Source: Spirochaetaceae bacterium (GTDB lineage: Bacteria; Spirochaetota; Leptospiria; Leptospirales; Leptonemataceae). Taken from it: 64,000 nt of DNA. The position numbers were made by a program, and so were the translations under genes. Location: the NCBI GenBank assembly GCA_002730875.1, contig PCBI01000003.1, positions 4,273 through 68,272 on the forward strand, read 5' to 3'. The notes under the pieces are model-generated. The model worked only from the letters and a program-made list of their open reading frames with translations. It made no database searches and was not told where the DNA came from. How positions within the stretch are numbered: the first letter of the stretch is position 1; each line of letters starts with the position of its first letter. Below, one piece after another: positions 44,351 to 53,053 of this stretch.

Positions 44351-44524
44351 CTACACCAGCCCGCGGATGCACCTGGGGTTTCCGCAATTTCCGTTCTTAC
44401 AATTACAGTCGAATCGTATTCCGGTCCTCTCATCCACCGGATGTAGATCCCGGCGGTTTCGAAGTAATACCTTGCGTAGATTCTCTTCGGTTCTTTTCTC
44501 TTTTATGATCGTGGCAACAGCCAT
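44351..44524 (-). CDS. 57-aa cysteine-rich small protein
   Basis: This frame is below usual length limits but has a near-perfect ribosome binding site (AGGGAGGTGA) 4-5 nt before its ATG. The first 30 residues are basic and helical (IIKEKRTEENLRKVLLRNRR); the end holds four cysteines, CNCKNGNCGNPRC, in a short run that could bind zinc or form an Fe-S or redox site. There is no signal peptide. It lies alone between tRNA-Leu and the GGDEF gene. I do not know a family for it. Confidence 0.75.
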   Translation of the reverse strand: MAVATIIKEKRTEENLRKVLLRNRRDLHPVDERTGIRFDCNCKNGNCGNPRCIRGLV

Positions 44525-44635
44525 GGCTCACCTCCCTGTGGCCTCGCGGCAACTGCCATTCGTGCATTGGGCCCGATCTTTTTTTGCTGGTTCCGCTATC
44601 GGGAACCAATAGAGCCTTTCTGAGGAATTATCGGA

Positions 44636-45691
44636 TCAGCCCATGTCTGGACTGTAATACATGACTCGATTTCTGCCCGCCCGTTTGCAGACATAGAGGG
44701 CCTTGTCGGCCCGATTGATGAGCCCTTTGTTGGTCCGGACGTCAATTTCTGGATCAAAGGAGGAAATTCCCACGGACATGGTCACCTTGAGCTCATTTTC
44801 ATCGGAATGAACCACCATCTCTTCGATCTTTTTGCGAATCTCTTCGGCTTTGGCTACAGCGGTCTCCTTGTCGGCTCCCGGCATTACCAGACAGAACTCC
44901 TCCCCGCCGTAGCGAGCGGCAAAGTCGGTGTTTCGAGCGCTTTCGATAAGCACCCGTGCCACAGCCTTGAGCACCTCATCCCCGGCCTGATGGCCGTAGG
45001 TATCATTGAAGTTCTTAAACTTGTCTACATCTGTCAGGAGCAATGCCAGAGGGGTTTTTCGCTTCGTGGCCTTGTCCCGTTCCTCTTTCATGCGAGACTG
45101 GAAATAAGCATGGTTCTTCAGGCCCGTCATCAAATCCACTGTGGCCCGCTCGTAGAGGCGAGCATTCTCCACGGCAATCCCGCCCAGACTGGCCAGATCC
45201 ACCAGGAAGCTTCGTTCGGATTCCGGATAATCGCCGCCCACGGCCTTTTCGCCGAGAACGATCAGTCCAATTACCCGGTTCTTGGCCCTTAAAGGCACAA
45301 TCAGTTCCGCACCGAGGCCGCGCAGCATACCCAGGGTAGCATCCCCGGGCAGATTCTTCTCGAATTCTTCCAGGGTGAGTGATTTATTGTGATTCTCAAA
45401 ATAGATGGCGATGGGCGACTCCACAGAGATCTCATAGGTCTCCGGCGGCATGTTCAGATCGAAGCCCTTGTAGCCCTCCACCATGGTCAGAACTTCCGCA
45501 TCCATTTCCGGGGTGAGAAAAAGGGCTGCCTGCAGGGTTTGCACCTGGGCCAGACAAATATCCAGAATCGCATTAATCAGATACTTGTAATCCAGGGTGG
45601 AGTTCAGCGCCCGGGAGATTTCGATCAGCTGCTTTTGATCATAGATCTTCTTCTCGTAATGCTGAATTTCCTCGGGGATGGACATGGACAT
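44636..45691 (-). CDS. GAF-GGDEF diguanylate cyclase
   Basis: 351 aa from the ATG at 45691; ATG 45685 is equally good and the open frame reaches 45790. An N-terminal GAF domain (about residues 20-175) precedes a GGDEF domain with the active-site loop RYGGEEF and upstream DVDKFKNFNDTYGHQAGDEVL, so it should make c-di-GMP. The inhibitory I-site RxxD is not obvious in front of GGEEF (RNTDFAARYGGEEF gives RNTD, a possible match). No membrane segment is seen. It is transcribed alone. Confidence 0.92.
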   Translation of the reverse strand: MSMSIPEEIQHYEKKIYDQKQLIEISRALNSTLDYKYLINAILDICLAQVQTLQAALFLTPEMDAEVLTMVEGYKGFDLNMPPETYEISVESPIAIYFENHNKSLTLEEFEKNLPGDATLGMLRGLGAELIVPLRAKNRVIGLIVLGEKAVGGDYPESERSFLVDLASLGGIAVENARLYERATVDLMTGLKNHAYFQSRMKEERDKATKRKTPLALLLTDVDKFKNFNDTYGHQAGDEVLKAVARVLIESARNTDFAARYGGEEFCLVMPGADKETAVAKAEEIRKKIEEMVVHSDENELKVTMSVGISSFDPEIDVRTNKGLINRADKALYVCKRAGRNRVMYYSPDMG

Positions 45692-45933
45692 AGAGGCAAT
45701 GGATGCCCTTTGTATCGAAAAGTTCAAACCATTTTCTCGGAATATGCGAGTATCTAGAGGTATCCGAGGAGCCCTACCCCGGTTAGGCAACCCGGGACAA
45801 AAGCGGCGAAATGCCCGTGTTCCGGCAAGGCGTACCGCTATACAGAACAGTATACCCGAAGAGTCAGATTCGTAGGTGGCCTACCAACAGCGGAAATCAA
45901 ACCAATCAACCTGAGCCGTAGACAAAAACTGTG

Positions 45934-45962
45934 TTGACAGGGAGCGGTGCCCCACAAATGTA
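45934..45962 (+). promoter_or_regulatory. putative promoter of the tRNA-fMet/tRNA-Met pair
   Basis: A consensus -35 box TTGACA (45934-45939) is followed after 17 bp by AATGTA (45957-45962), a weak -10. The transcript would start a few bases before the tRNA at 45972. The -35 match and spacing support it; the -10 is poor. Confidence 0.45.
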
Positions 45963-45971
45963 GCATTACAC

Positions 45972-46044
<73 letters not shown>

Positions 46045-46054
46045 ATCGGTCGGG

Positions 46055-46070
46055 GGCTCCTTCGGGAGCC
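46055..46070 (+). other. UUCG-capped hairpin between the two tRNAs
   Basis: GGCTCC-TTCG-GGAGCC forms a six-pair stem with a stable UUCG tetraloop in the 37-nt spacer between tRNA-fMet and tRNA-Met. No T-run follows, so it is more likely a processing or stability element than a terminator. Confidence 0.7.
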
Positions 46071-46081
46071 GGAGACCCTGT

Positions 46082-46158
46082 GGCGAAGTAGCTCAGGTGG
46101 TTAGAGCAGTGGAATCATAATCCACGTGTCCGGGGTTCGAGTCCCTGCTTCGCTACCA
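46082..46158 (+). tRNA. tRNA-Met, elongator (anticodon CAU)
   Basis: Acceptor GGCGAAG pairs with CTTCGCT (one G-U at the end); D-arm GCTCAGGTGGTTAGAGC, anticodon stem-loop GTGGA-ATCATAA-TCCAC, T-loop TTCGAGT, and an encoded CCA. CAU could also be the lysidine-modified isoleucine tRNA; overall likeness to elongator methionine tRNA makes that less likely, but sequence alone is not decisive. Confidence 0.85.
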
Positions 46159-46172
46159 TTAACCATGAGCCT

Positions 46173-47207
46173 GTGCTAACTGCTTCAATAATAACCTTTG
46201 CACTGCTCATCCTAATTCAAGTAACCTGCACCCGGACCTTCATACGCTGGGGACTGCGAAAGCTATTCAAAGTCCATCTGGATTATGAAGGCACCGGGAT
46301 GATTCTCGGCCTCTGGTTTCAGGCCAGAAACTTGAAACTGGCTTTCGCGCCGGACCATTCCACTGACCGCTTCTATTTCGAATCCGACCGGGTCCATTTT
46401 GCGGTTTCCCCTCTGCATTTGCTCTTTGGCCGGATATTGCTCCTCAAGGTCTCTCTGGGTACCGCATACTTCGAGTACATCAATCGAATCGATTCGCACA
46501 AAAAGAATCGATTACTTCCGCGGCGACATCGCTTTGAACTAAAAGATATGGATGTCCAGGACGGCACCGTTACGGTAATCGACGAAACCCTGCCCGGCCC
46601 ATACAGACTGACTATTTCAAAGATTCACCTGGAAAGCGCAGACATGGATTTGTCAACGCCGGTGGACCTGTTCTTTCGCATGGAAAGAGGCCAGGCTTTA
46701 ATTGGCTCCGGAAGCATTGAAGCCGGTAAGAGCAGAGAAACAGGATTTATTAAGATTCGCGGTATTACCTACGGCGAGATCACCAGCCTTGAACGAGTCC
46801 CTCTGATGGGTTACGGATTTTCGCTTACAGCCTACCATCGCGGCGGATCAGATAGCCGGGAAGTAGAAGGACGACTTCGCATTCTGGACTCCAGCGGTAC
46901 GGGGGGCGAAGATCAGGGTATTCCCTACGGCTTCTTGATCAAATGGACCGACTACAACCTTACCATGGACCTGGGTATTCAAAAGCTGATCGAAAACGTC
47001 CTGAAGAGCGCACGACCCGGACTGATGGAAAGAGGACTGATCCTGGGTTCGCGGGGCGTCTTCGACCTGGTGAAAAAGCCCCAGGGCGAAGGCAGCGCTT
47101 CGGACAAGATGGATCTTGACCTGGACTTGAACCTGGATAGCGATAAGAAAAGCCCAGATAAGAAAGGAAGCGATAAGAAAGGGCCAGACAGCAAAAGTGG
47201 CGAGTAA
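46173..47207 (+). CDS. AsmA/DUF748-like membrane-anchored protein
   Basis: 344 aa from a GTG 14 bp after tRNA-Met. An N-terminal membrane segment (IITFALLILIQVTC) is followed by a beta-rich region resembling the repeating strands of AsmA-like or TamB-like envelope proteins (FYFESDRVHFAVSPLHLLFG, LKDMDVQDGTVTVIDET). The C-terminal 40 residues are a highly charged Asp/Lys/Ser tail (DLDLDLNLDSDKKSPDKK). Such proteins bridge or transport lipids in the envelope. Family assignment is by overall pattern and is uncertain. Confidence 0.6.
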   Translation: MLTASIITFALLILIQVTCTRTFIRWGLRKLFKVHLDYEGTGMILGLWFQARNLKLAFAPDHSTDRFYFESDRVHFAVSPLHLLFGRILLLKVSLGTAYFEYINRIDSHKKNRLLPRRHRFELKDMDVQDGTVTVIDETLPGPYRLTISKIHLESADMDLSTPVDLFFRMERGQALIGSGSIEAGKSRETGFIKIRGITYGEITSLERVPLMGYGFSLTAYHRGGSDSREVEGRLRILDSSGTGGEDQGIPYGFLIKWTDYNLTMDLGIQKLIENVLKSARPGLMERGLILGSRGVFDLVKKPQGEGSASDKMDLDLDLNLDSDKKSPDKKGSDKKGPDSKSGE

Positions 47208-47376
47208 CCGGGAGCCAATAAAGAAAACTAAGCTCGAGGCGAAAAATAAGAGTAAGCGCCTCGATCCAGGGAAAGCCCGTTTCGACAACAGCAGTGCTGC
47301 TCCTTTACCGAAACCCTTGTCCGCGAACGGCAAGACCAGTCGCAACGGATCTCCTGCCGGGTCTTCCGGGGAGTAA
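47197..47376 (+). CDS. possible 59-aa Lys/Ser-rich small protein
   Basis: A frame starting at a GTG inside the last codons of the AsmA-like gene runs to a TAA at 47374. The product is basic (NREPIKKTKLEAKNKSKR) and Ser/Pro-rich at the end, similar in composition to the tail of the preceding protein. The overlapping start would allow coupling. There is no other evidence for expression. Confidence 0.25.
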   Translation: MASNREPIKKTKLEAKNKSKRLDPGKARFDNSSAAPLPKPLSANGKTSRNGSPAGSSGE

Positions 47377-47422
47377 GGCTACCGGGGGATGAGAAGAAAA
47401 TCCATTGGCCAGATTGCGATGT

Positions 47423-48316
47423 TTACTCGCCAGGCGATTGGAATAATTCTCCTCGCCGCAGACTCAGCTCATCCCACTCGGTCCAATCGCCAAAATCCAG
47501 TGGCCTGATAATCTGCATCTCGTTATTGCGAATATGGAAACTGAATTCGGCGTCCTGGTCATCATGGAACCGGATGCGGCAAAAACCGTCTTCCGAGCAC
47601 TGCGCCCGCACTTCGCCAAAAAGGAGAGCCCGTCCCAACGGAATGTCCCTGACAGTCATCGTATAGATTTCAAAAATGCGCTCGATTAGTATCACCTTAT
47701 TGTCTCGCCGTTCGCTAACCCATGCTCCGGCCAGGTCCGGAATCTCCGTTGCGGGTTGAAAGTTCACCACAGGCGCTCTATCCATTGGTTCCGCCTTATC
47801 GAACGCGGGACCAGTCAGCGAATACATTTTCCCCTGCCTTTGTATTACGATTTCCTTGATTCCCTTCCTGCGGGTATCGGCCGGAGACCACAAAACCAGG
47901 GCAACCTTTTGCTGCTTGCGGCCGTTGTCCATATCCAACGAACGGCCTTCCCTGGCATCGCAGCCGTCCACTGATATCAGGATATCGCCGGCCTGTAATA
48001 TTGTGCTGTCGGGCAGTTCCTCGCCGTCCCGAGGATCGGTATCAAATACAGATGTAATGAGCGGATAGCCAGACCATAGAACTATATGCGAATACTGGAA
48101 TGGATCATACTGGTTCGTGGCGGTTACCCGAAACGGAACCATCGGTACTTCGCATTCCCTGATGATAGGTTCGGCCTTATTGCACCGAAGTAGAAGCATT
48201 GAAAGAGTCAGGATTAAGAACGGAAACAGGAAAGGTGCAGTAATCCGGTTGATGCAGACGATACGAATTATCACAACCCAACCAGGATTTCGCTTCTTAT
48301 TCGTCTCTTCTGTCAT
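47423..48316 (-). CDS. lipoprotein with PDZ-like segment
   Basis: 297 aa. A basic N-terminus and a hydrophobic stretch (FLFPFLILTLSMLLLRC) end in a cysteine that fits a loose lipobox. The segment LPDSTILQAGDILISVDG resembles the carboxylate-binding part of a PDZ domain, and QKVALVLWSPADTRRKGIKEIVIQRQG the following strand. The C-terminal 100 residues are beta-rich without a recognised fold. No protease domain is attached. Function unknown; an envelope location is likely. Confidence 0.55.
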   Translation of the reverse strand: MTEETNKKRNPGWVVIIRIVCINRITAPFLFPFLILTLSMLLLRCNKAEPIIRECEVPMVPFRVTATNQYDPFQYSHIVLWSGYPLITSVFDTDPRDGEELPDSTILQAGDILISVDGCDAREGRSLDMDNGRKQQKVALVLWSPADTRRKGIKEIVIQRQGKMYSLTGPAFDKAEPMDRAPVVNFQPATEIPDLAGAWVSERRDNKVILIERIFEIYTMTVRDIPLGRALLFGEVRAQCSEDGFCRIRFHDDQDAEFSFHIRNNEMQIIRPLDFGDWTEWDELSLRRGELFQSPGE

Positions 48317-48421
48317 AGGTATCTACACGTTCTTCTGCTCAATCCGAACATAATCAACGCCAAACTCCAGACCATACCATAAGAGGACTGCTGGCTCAAT
48401 CACTAACTAGAGCCGAGCTTC

Positions 48422-48922
48422 TCATTTTAGCTCTGTATCCCCGGGTTCGATCTCCAGGAGTGAAGCCAGAATCTTCCGGGTGGCCAATGCATCCGGCCAG
48501 AAATACAAAGACATCATGGCATAGAAGACAGCGGCCGGAAAGATAAACACATAGGTTGATGGTTCTGTGAAAGCCATCGGTCCGCCTTTCAAAAGCGAAG
48601 TAATGATTCTTACCACTCCCCAGGCCAAGAGCGCAAGCTGAATTAGAAGCAATATCCAGGGCAGACGAATCAGCACGTCGATGCGGGTGCGCGAGCCAAC
48701 CTGGGTCAACTCGCCAATTATTTGAGGTCTCAAGAAGTTGTTTAGAAGTCTGGTTCGTATGGCCCGGAAGTTCAAATCATGAATTGTGCCTTCCAGCGGT
48801 TTCTCTGTAGGAATAAGTGCAAACGGATGCCGGGGGCCCATATTGTCTTTCAGCCGCCCGATTGCGGCCTCAGGAATCTCTGAACTCCAAAGAGAAAAAC
48901 GGCTGAACCATAGCATTTTCAT
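48422..48922 (-). CDS. small membrane protein, function unknown
   Basis: 166 aa from the ATG at 48922, preceded by AGGAACAAGA; the frame extends upstream without a better start. A soluble N-terminal half precedes two membrane segments (LPWILLLIQLALLAWGVV and TYVFIFPAAVFYAMMSLYF) and a short acidic C-terminal tail. No family recognised. Confidence 0.6.
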   Translation of the reverse strand: MKMLWFSRFSLWSSEIPEAAIGRLKDNMGPRHPFALIPTEKPLEGTIHDLNFRAIRTRLLNNFLRPQIIGELTQVGSRTRIDVLIRLPWILLLIQLALLAWGVVRIITSLLKGGPMAFTEPSTYVFIFPAAVFYAMMSLYFWPDALATRKILASLLEIEPGDTELK

Positions 48923-49016
48923 TCTTGTTCCTGCTTCCCGGTTACTGATCCACCGGGTTTGGATCACACTGCCCGCGCTTTAGATAACTCCGGTCCGCGA
49001 AATCCTCTCGTGATTA

Positions 49017-49097
49017 CCATAACTCGCACCCTTTAGGCCGACCCGACCTACAGAGCCCGGGTTCGCATAACGGCCCCACGGTGCTTTAACCCGAACC
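49017..49097 (-). repeat. 57-bp repeat family, locus 2 (one good unit, one decayed unit)
   Basis: The good unit runs from GTTCGCATAA (49061) to TTTAACCCGAACC (ending 49097). A weaker copy precedes it (ACCATAACTCGCACC ... GACCCGACC, 49017-49049). It lies 64 bp beyond the 3' end of the carboxylesterase gene, in the same orientation as the arrays at 2986-3217 and 52557-53053. Confidence 0.7.
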
Positions 49098-49160
49098 GGC
49101 ACAAGGACGGCCCGGAACCAATGGCCGTTCTGATGGGCTTACCAGGACGACTTGTTTCTC

Positions 49161-50984
49161 TTAGTTCGCACAACCCAGGCGCTTTAAATCCTCTCCCGTC
49201 ACGAATCGACCTTTCTCTTCCATGTAGCGATACACTTTACAACGCCAATCAGCTTTTACAAGGACTGGATCGCTGGCGATGTTTTGCACCACTTTCTTTG
49301 CATCCAGTGGCTGATCCACCATGCGAATGCCCCCATCCGCCTGTGTATCAAATATCATCAATCTACCACTGTTACCATAGGGCTGCCACTCTGGATGCTT
49401 CTCCGCCAGACCCTTTCCCGGCGCCCCGCGATGCGCAAATCCGGCCCAGTAGGACATCATCGCATCGGATACCTGTAATCGACCTTCCAGGTTCTCATCG
49501 GAAAACATATAACGATCCGCCGGTCCCAGACTGAAGTGCCCAAAAACGAATGGAATTTCGAAGGCATGCGCCGCTCCCAGGAATTGTCCCAGATCGTTTC
49601 CCAGGACCACGGGTTCTTCATCCCATTCGAATCGATAGGCGTAGAAATCCCTGTTGGCGGTCTGGATTGCGCTTAAAGGTTCATGCACGCCAATCACACG
49701 CCAGGCATCGCTGGAATGACGGGATGTGGCATCGTAGAGTTCCGGTTCAAATATGGTAATGTTTAGATTGAAGAAACTTCGACTGGTAAAACGATCGTCC
49801 AGGGCCAGATACAGTTTCTGTTCATCGCGGTTACCGCCAGCGATCACGGGAACGGAATTGGCCGGTCCCCCGGCGCGAACCATCGATTTCCAATCTCCGC
49901 GGGGAATGACAACACCGTCCTGGATCAGGTTAGGAAAGGAGTAGCCGGAAGCTTCAGGATTTTCCCCGTCCAGGTTTTGTCGATATGCATCGATAACGCG
50001 AGTAGCACTTAGAGAACGAAGAAAAGACAGGATCTCGTCATCGGACATTGAGCCGACCATCTTGCCTGCCTCTTGCTCGGAAGGCGCCTTACCTTCAGCC
50101 ACCAACAGGCGCAAAAGATTTTCTCCGGAACTGTTTTCGTATCCACCGTCGTCTACAGATAGCGATGCCTCCTCCTTTGTTTTGGGACGGGGATAGGCGC
50201 TTTGCATGATGGCCCCCTGGAATAATCCCTTGGCTTTGGGCGAAAGCAGCAAAGAAAGCACATTATTGCCCCCCGCGGATTCGCCGAAGATTGTAATCCG
50301 GGTCGGGTCGCCGCCAAAGGCTGATATGTTGGCGCGAATCCACTTCAAGGCGGCGATTAGATCGAGGATAGCAAAGTTACCCGAAGCTTCTTCCGCCGTC
50401 CCCGAGCCCTTCAATGCAGGATGGTAGAACCAGCCCATGGGCCCCAGGCGATAGTTCACAGTTACTACAATGACATTGTGCGTACTGGCAAGATTTCCGC
50501 CATGATACTCGGCCCCCGCCCCCTGGTGATTGGCCCCGCCATGTATCCACACCATCACCGGCAATCGATCTTTACCTTTAGGAACGGAGCCGGGCTCAAA
50601 CCTGGGAGCATGAACATTTAGATAGAGACAATCTTCGCTCCCGAAAAACTCTCCGGATTCCTTTTCCGAGGTCGAATAACTACCGGCCAGCTGAAGGCAT
50701 TCCGATGGTTTTTCGACTGCATGGCGCTCGCCGGTCCAGGGCTTCGCCGGAGACGGGGCTTTCCATCGCATCGCGCCCACCGGGGGCATCGCGTAAGGAA
50801 TCCCATACCAGACATGGCTGTTGTAGAGATGCGTGCCTCCAATGAGAGTTCCCTGCTCTACGGTTCGCCGAGCGTTGGGGTCAAGCTCGGCCGGAGGGTC
50901 GTACTTACCGCAAGAAGCTAGAAGGCCCATTGCCAGGAAAACCAGGGAAAAGGAGATTCTAAAGATGATTCCGTAATGTTGCAT
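49161..50984 (-). CDS. type-B carboxylesterase lipoprotein
   Basis: 607 aa. A signal peptide ends in the lipobox GLLASC, so the enzyme should be anchored to a membrane facing the periplasm or outside. The carboxylesterase B family is clear: GIPYAMPPVGAMRWKAP near the N-terminus, EDCLYLNVHAP, the oxyanion-hole region VWIHGGANHQGAG, the nucleophile elbow FGESAGGNNVLSLL, and a Glu/His-containing C-terminal half. Family members hydrolyse carboxylic esters; the natural substrate is unknown. The gene stands alone. Confidence 0.92.
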   Translation of the reverse strand: MQHYGIIFRISFSLVFLAMGLLASCGKYDPPAELDPNARRTVEQGTLIGGTHLYNSHVWYGIPYAMPPVGAMRWKAPSPAKPWTGERHAVEKPSECLQLAGSYSTSEKESGEFFGSEDCLYLNVHAPRFEPGSVPKGKDRLPVMVWIHGGANHQGAGAEYHGGNLASTHNVIVVTVNYRLGPMGWFYHPALKGSGTAEEASGNFAILDLIAALKWIRANISAFGGDPTRITIFGESAGGNNVLSLLLSPKAKGLFQGAIMQSAYPRPKTKEEASLSVDDGGYENSSGENLLRLLVAEGKAPSEQEAGKMVGSMSDDEILSFLRSLSATRVIDAYRQNLDGENPEASGYSFPNLIQDGVVIPRGDWKSMVRAGGPANSVPVIAGGNRDEQKLYLALDDRFTSRSFFNLNITIFEPELYDATSRHSSDAWRVIGVHEPLSAIQTANRDFYAYRFEWDEEPVVLGNDLGQFLGAAHAFEIPFVFGHFSLGPADRYMFSDENLEGRLQVSDAMMSYWAGFAHRGAPGKGLAEKHPEWQPYGNSGRLMIFDTQADGGIRMVDQPLDAKKVVQNIASDPVLVKADWRCKVYRYMEEKGRFVTGEDLKRLGCAN

Positions 50985-51705
50985 ACCCGTGTACGGTGTT
51001 ATCTGCGAGCAGCAGTTGCAAGCGTTTTAAGCTGAAATCAAGCAGGCTTTTAGAGAAGCGACCTTCCAGTTATCATTTCGTCAAAGGCTGGCGACCCGGG
51101 TAACTACGAAACATGGCTTCTTTTTCCCGAGCATCCGCCAGCGGAGCCCGGAAATATTGACTTCGATCTCCATGACATATTCCGACTACCCCGGAATGAA
51201 CGGGTCGCGATTTCCGATAAGCTTCGCATTCATATTCCGCGACGACTGCTGTATGCACCCGTGCAGCCCAATTGCCTTAATCTATATCTGTTTTCCTGGA
51301 GGATGGTGGAGCTATTGGATTCAGAATCGTCCCTTCCATTTCATGCTTATCCAGTTACTATTAGTTCGAGCAACGGCAGGAGAACCGTAGATAAGCCATA
51401 TTTTGTTATGCAACATACGTAACCTTTTGATGGCATTGACCTGGACCGGTCCGTCGTCGAATGGCAACACGGGACCAAAAGAGCGTGGATAGGCAGAATT
51501 GAACGCCTGGTTTTTCAATCGCGGCTCTTCGATCTATCGCCCCCCGTTGTGGAGTTCAAAGGTATGCAAAGACACTTCTTTTTTTCCGAAAGCTTTCTTC
51601 TTCGGATGAAATCTGAGCTTGGAAGCAGTGCCCTTGCTTCTTTTTATTATCATGATCCCTGTAATCCGGAAAGACTGATCAATTATGGGCGAGCAATCCG
51701 GGGAT
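50985..51705. other. 721-bp gap without a confident gene
   Basis: Two short minus-strand frames (51073-51258 and 51321-51518) and a plus-strand frame overlapping the next gene have weak coding character and no ribosome binding sites. The 51321-51518 frame (for example PRSFGPVLPFDDGPVQVNA) looks protein-like and could be a remnant of a decayed gene. No repeat, hairpin or RNA gene is apparent. Confidence 0.4.
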
Positions 51706-52230
51706 TTACTTGTTCATGTATTGCAGCGCTCGAGATACTCTCTGTTCAGGGGTTCCGGTCAACGAATAGATGGGAACGGGCCATTTTCCTTCGAACAACA
51801 GCGAAGCCAATTCGTTGCCCATCCTGATTCGAAGGTCCGGGTCTGCTTCGACGGGACAGAAAATGCGGTCCGGGCTTTCCACAGGAATGTAGAAAATCGC
51901 ATTCAAGCGATATAGCTGTCGGAAGATTTCTTCTTTCCACGATTCATATTCGAAAGTTCGGGCATCGTCACAGCACCTAATGTACGCCAGGAAATCCAGA
52001 GGCGAACGGTCCAGGATTGAATCCGGCCCAGAGTTTTGAATGTTTTCGAGTGAACGTTCAAGCTGTATGAGAAAATCTTTAGCGCGGAGCACTTCGGGAA
52101 ACCTGACTCCCTCTTCTACGAGTTGCCAATATGGCTCCTTTAGCTTCTTATAATGCTGAAGAGCTTCTGTAAGCAAATCGACGAAAGTGCTCTTTCCCAC
52201 AAAATGAGTTCCCGATACAGCAATTCTCAT
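51706..52230 (-). CDS. P-loop NTPase/kinase-like protein (AAA_28 type)
   Basis: 174 aa. A Walker A motif GTHFVGKST opens the protein, and LDRSPLDFLAYIRC resembles the Walker B/DRS segment of nucleoside- or nicotinamide-riboside-kinase-like proteins (NadR-type). The Arg in SLTGTPEQRVSRAL could be the trans-acting or lid Arg. These small kinases phosphorylate nucleosides or related compounds; the substrate is not clear. The flanking regions are gene-poor, suggesting an accessory cargo gene. Confidence 0.75.
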   Translation of the reverse strand: MRIAVSGTHFVGKSTFVDLLTEALQHYKKLKEPYWQLVEEGVRFPEVLRAKDFLIQLERSLENIQNSGPDSILDRSPLDFLAYIRCCDDARTFEYESWKEEIFRQLYRLNAIFYIPVESPDRIFCPVEADPDLRIRMGNELASLLFEGKWPVPIYSLTGTPEQRVSRALQYMNK

Positions 52231-53041
52231 GGGTCATTTGCGGCTTACTAATGGGCGCCGACAACTGAATCTTCTGAGCTAGAGGATGACCCCTATCCGG
52301 GACGGAATACCAATGCGTTTTCGGGGTTCGAGAGGAGACCTTGCGCAGAATCCCATCGTTTGGTTCATGAAAGACTTGAGTCCATGATTCTAGGGCTCTT
52401 CGCCAAGATGGCCTTTACGCATCGAGTCCCGGACCTTCACCAGGGCCCTGGGCCTTCGCGATTGCGCGCAGGCGGTGCTCATGAACCCGGAAGCTCCCCG
52501 GAGCCAGCCTGCTGATGCGTTCCTTATCCCCGGCACGTCCGCCCAGGTCCCCACAAGTTCGCATAACAGCCCGCATCCCGCCTTAACACGAACCGCGCGC
52601 CGGCCTGCCCCCGAGTTCGCATCACAGCCCGCATCCCGCCTTAACACGAACCGCGCGCCGGCCTGCCCCCGAGTTCGCATAACAGCCCGCATCCCGTCTT
52701 TACGCGAACCCCGCGCCTGACCCCGCCGAGTTCGCATAACATCCCGCATCCCGCCTTAACACGAACCCCGCGCCTGAAGCCCCCGAGTTCGCATAGCATC
52801 CGCGATCCCGTCTTTACGCGAACCCCGCGCCGGCCCCCGCCGAGTTCGCATAACATCCAGCATCCCGTCTTAACCCGAACCGCGCGCCTGACCCCGCCGA
52901 GTTCGCATAACATCCCGCATCCCGCCTTAACCCGAACCGCGCGCCGGCCTGCCCCCGAGTTCGCATAGCATCCGCGATCCCGTCTTTACGCGAACCCCGC
53001 GCCTGAGCCCGCCGGGTTCGCATAACAGCCTCGATCCCGTC
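52231..53041. other. non-coding gap with repeat array 3
   Basis: No gene is convincing in this 811-bp stretch. Its right 490 bp is the large 57-bp repeat array listed separately; several open frames here are just translations of the repeat. The left 326 bp (52231-52556) holds nothing I can identify. Confidence 0.6.
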
Positions 53042-53053
53042 TTAACCCGAACC
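52557..53053 (-). repeat. 57-bp tandem repeat family, array 3 (nine units)
   Basis: Units start with GTTCGCAT at 52557, 52615, 52673, 52730, 52787, 52844, 52901, 52959 and 53016, a period of 57-58 bp. Each has the first core GTTCGCATAAC, a GC-rich loop (GCATCCCGCC-like), the second core TTAACCCGAACC with variants (TTTACGCGAACC, TTAACACGAACC), and a GC-rich spacer. Cores form an imperfect inverted repeat. The last copy supplies the final four residues and the TAA stop of the gene ending at 53042. Confidence 0.95.

Noticed and set aside
46082-46158. tRNA-Ile2 (lysidine type)
   Set aside because: CAU anticodon permits it, but the overall sequence is closer to elongator methionine tRNA; kept as an alternative only.
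52390-53023. Several open frames rich in Arg, Gly and Cys
   Set aside because: They are translations of the 57-bp repeat in different frames and have no start signals.
52557-53053. CRISPR array
   Set aside because: The whole 57-bp unit recurs, loop and spacer included, so there are no unique spacers; no cas genes are present.
52557-53053. Integron attC sites
   Set aside because: The cores recall attC in being inverted and lying after stop codons, but the R'' and R' consensus (RYYYAAC, GTTRRRY) does not fit, units are tandem without cassettes between, and no integrase is in the window.
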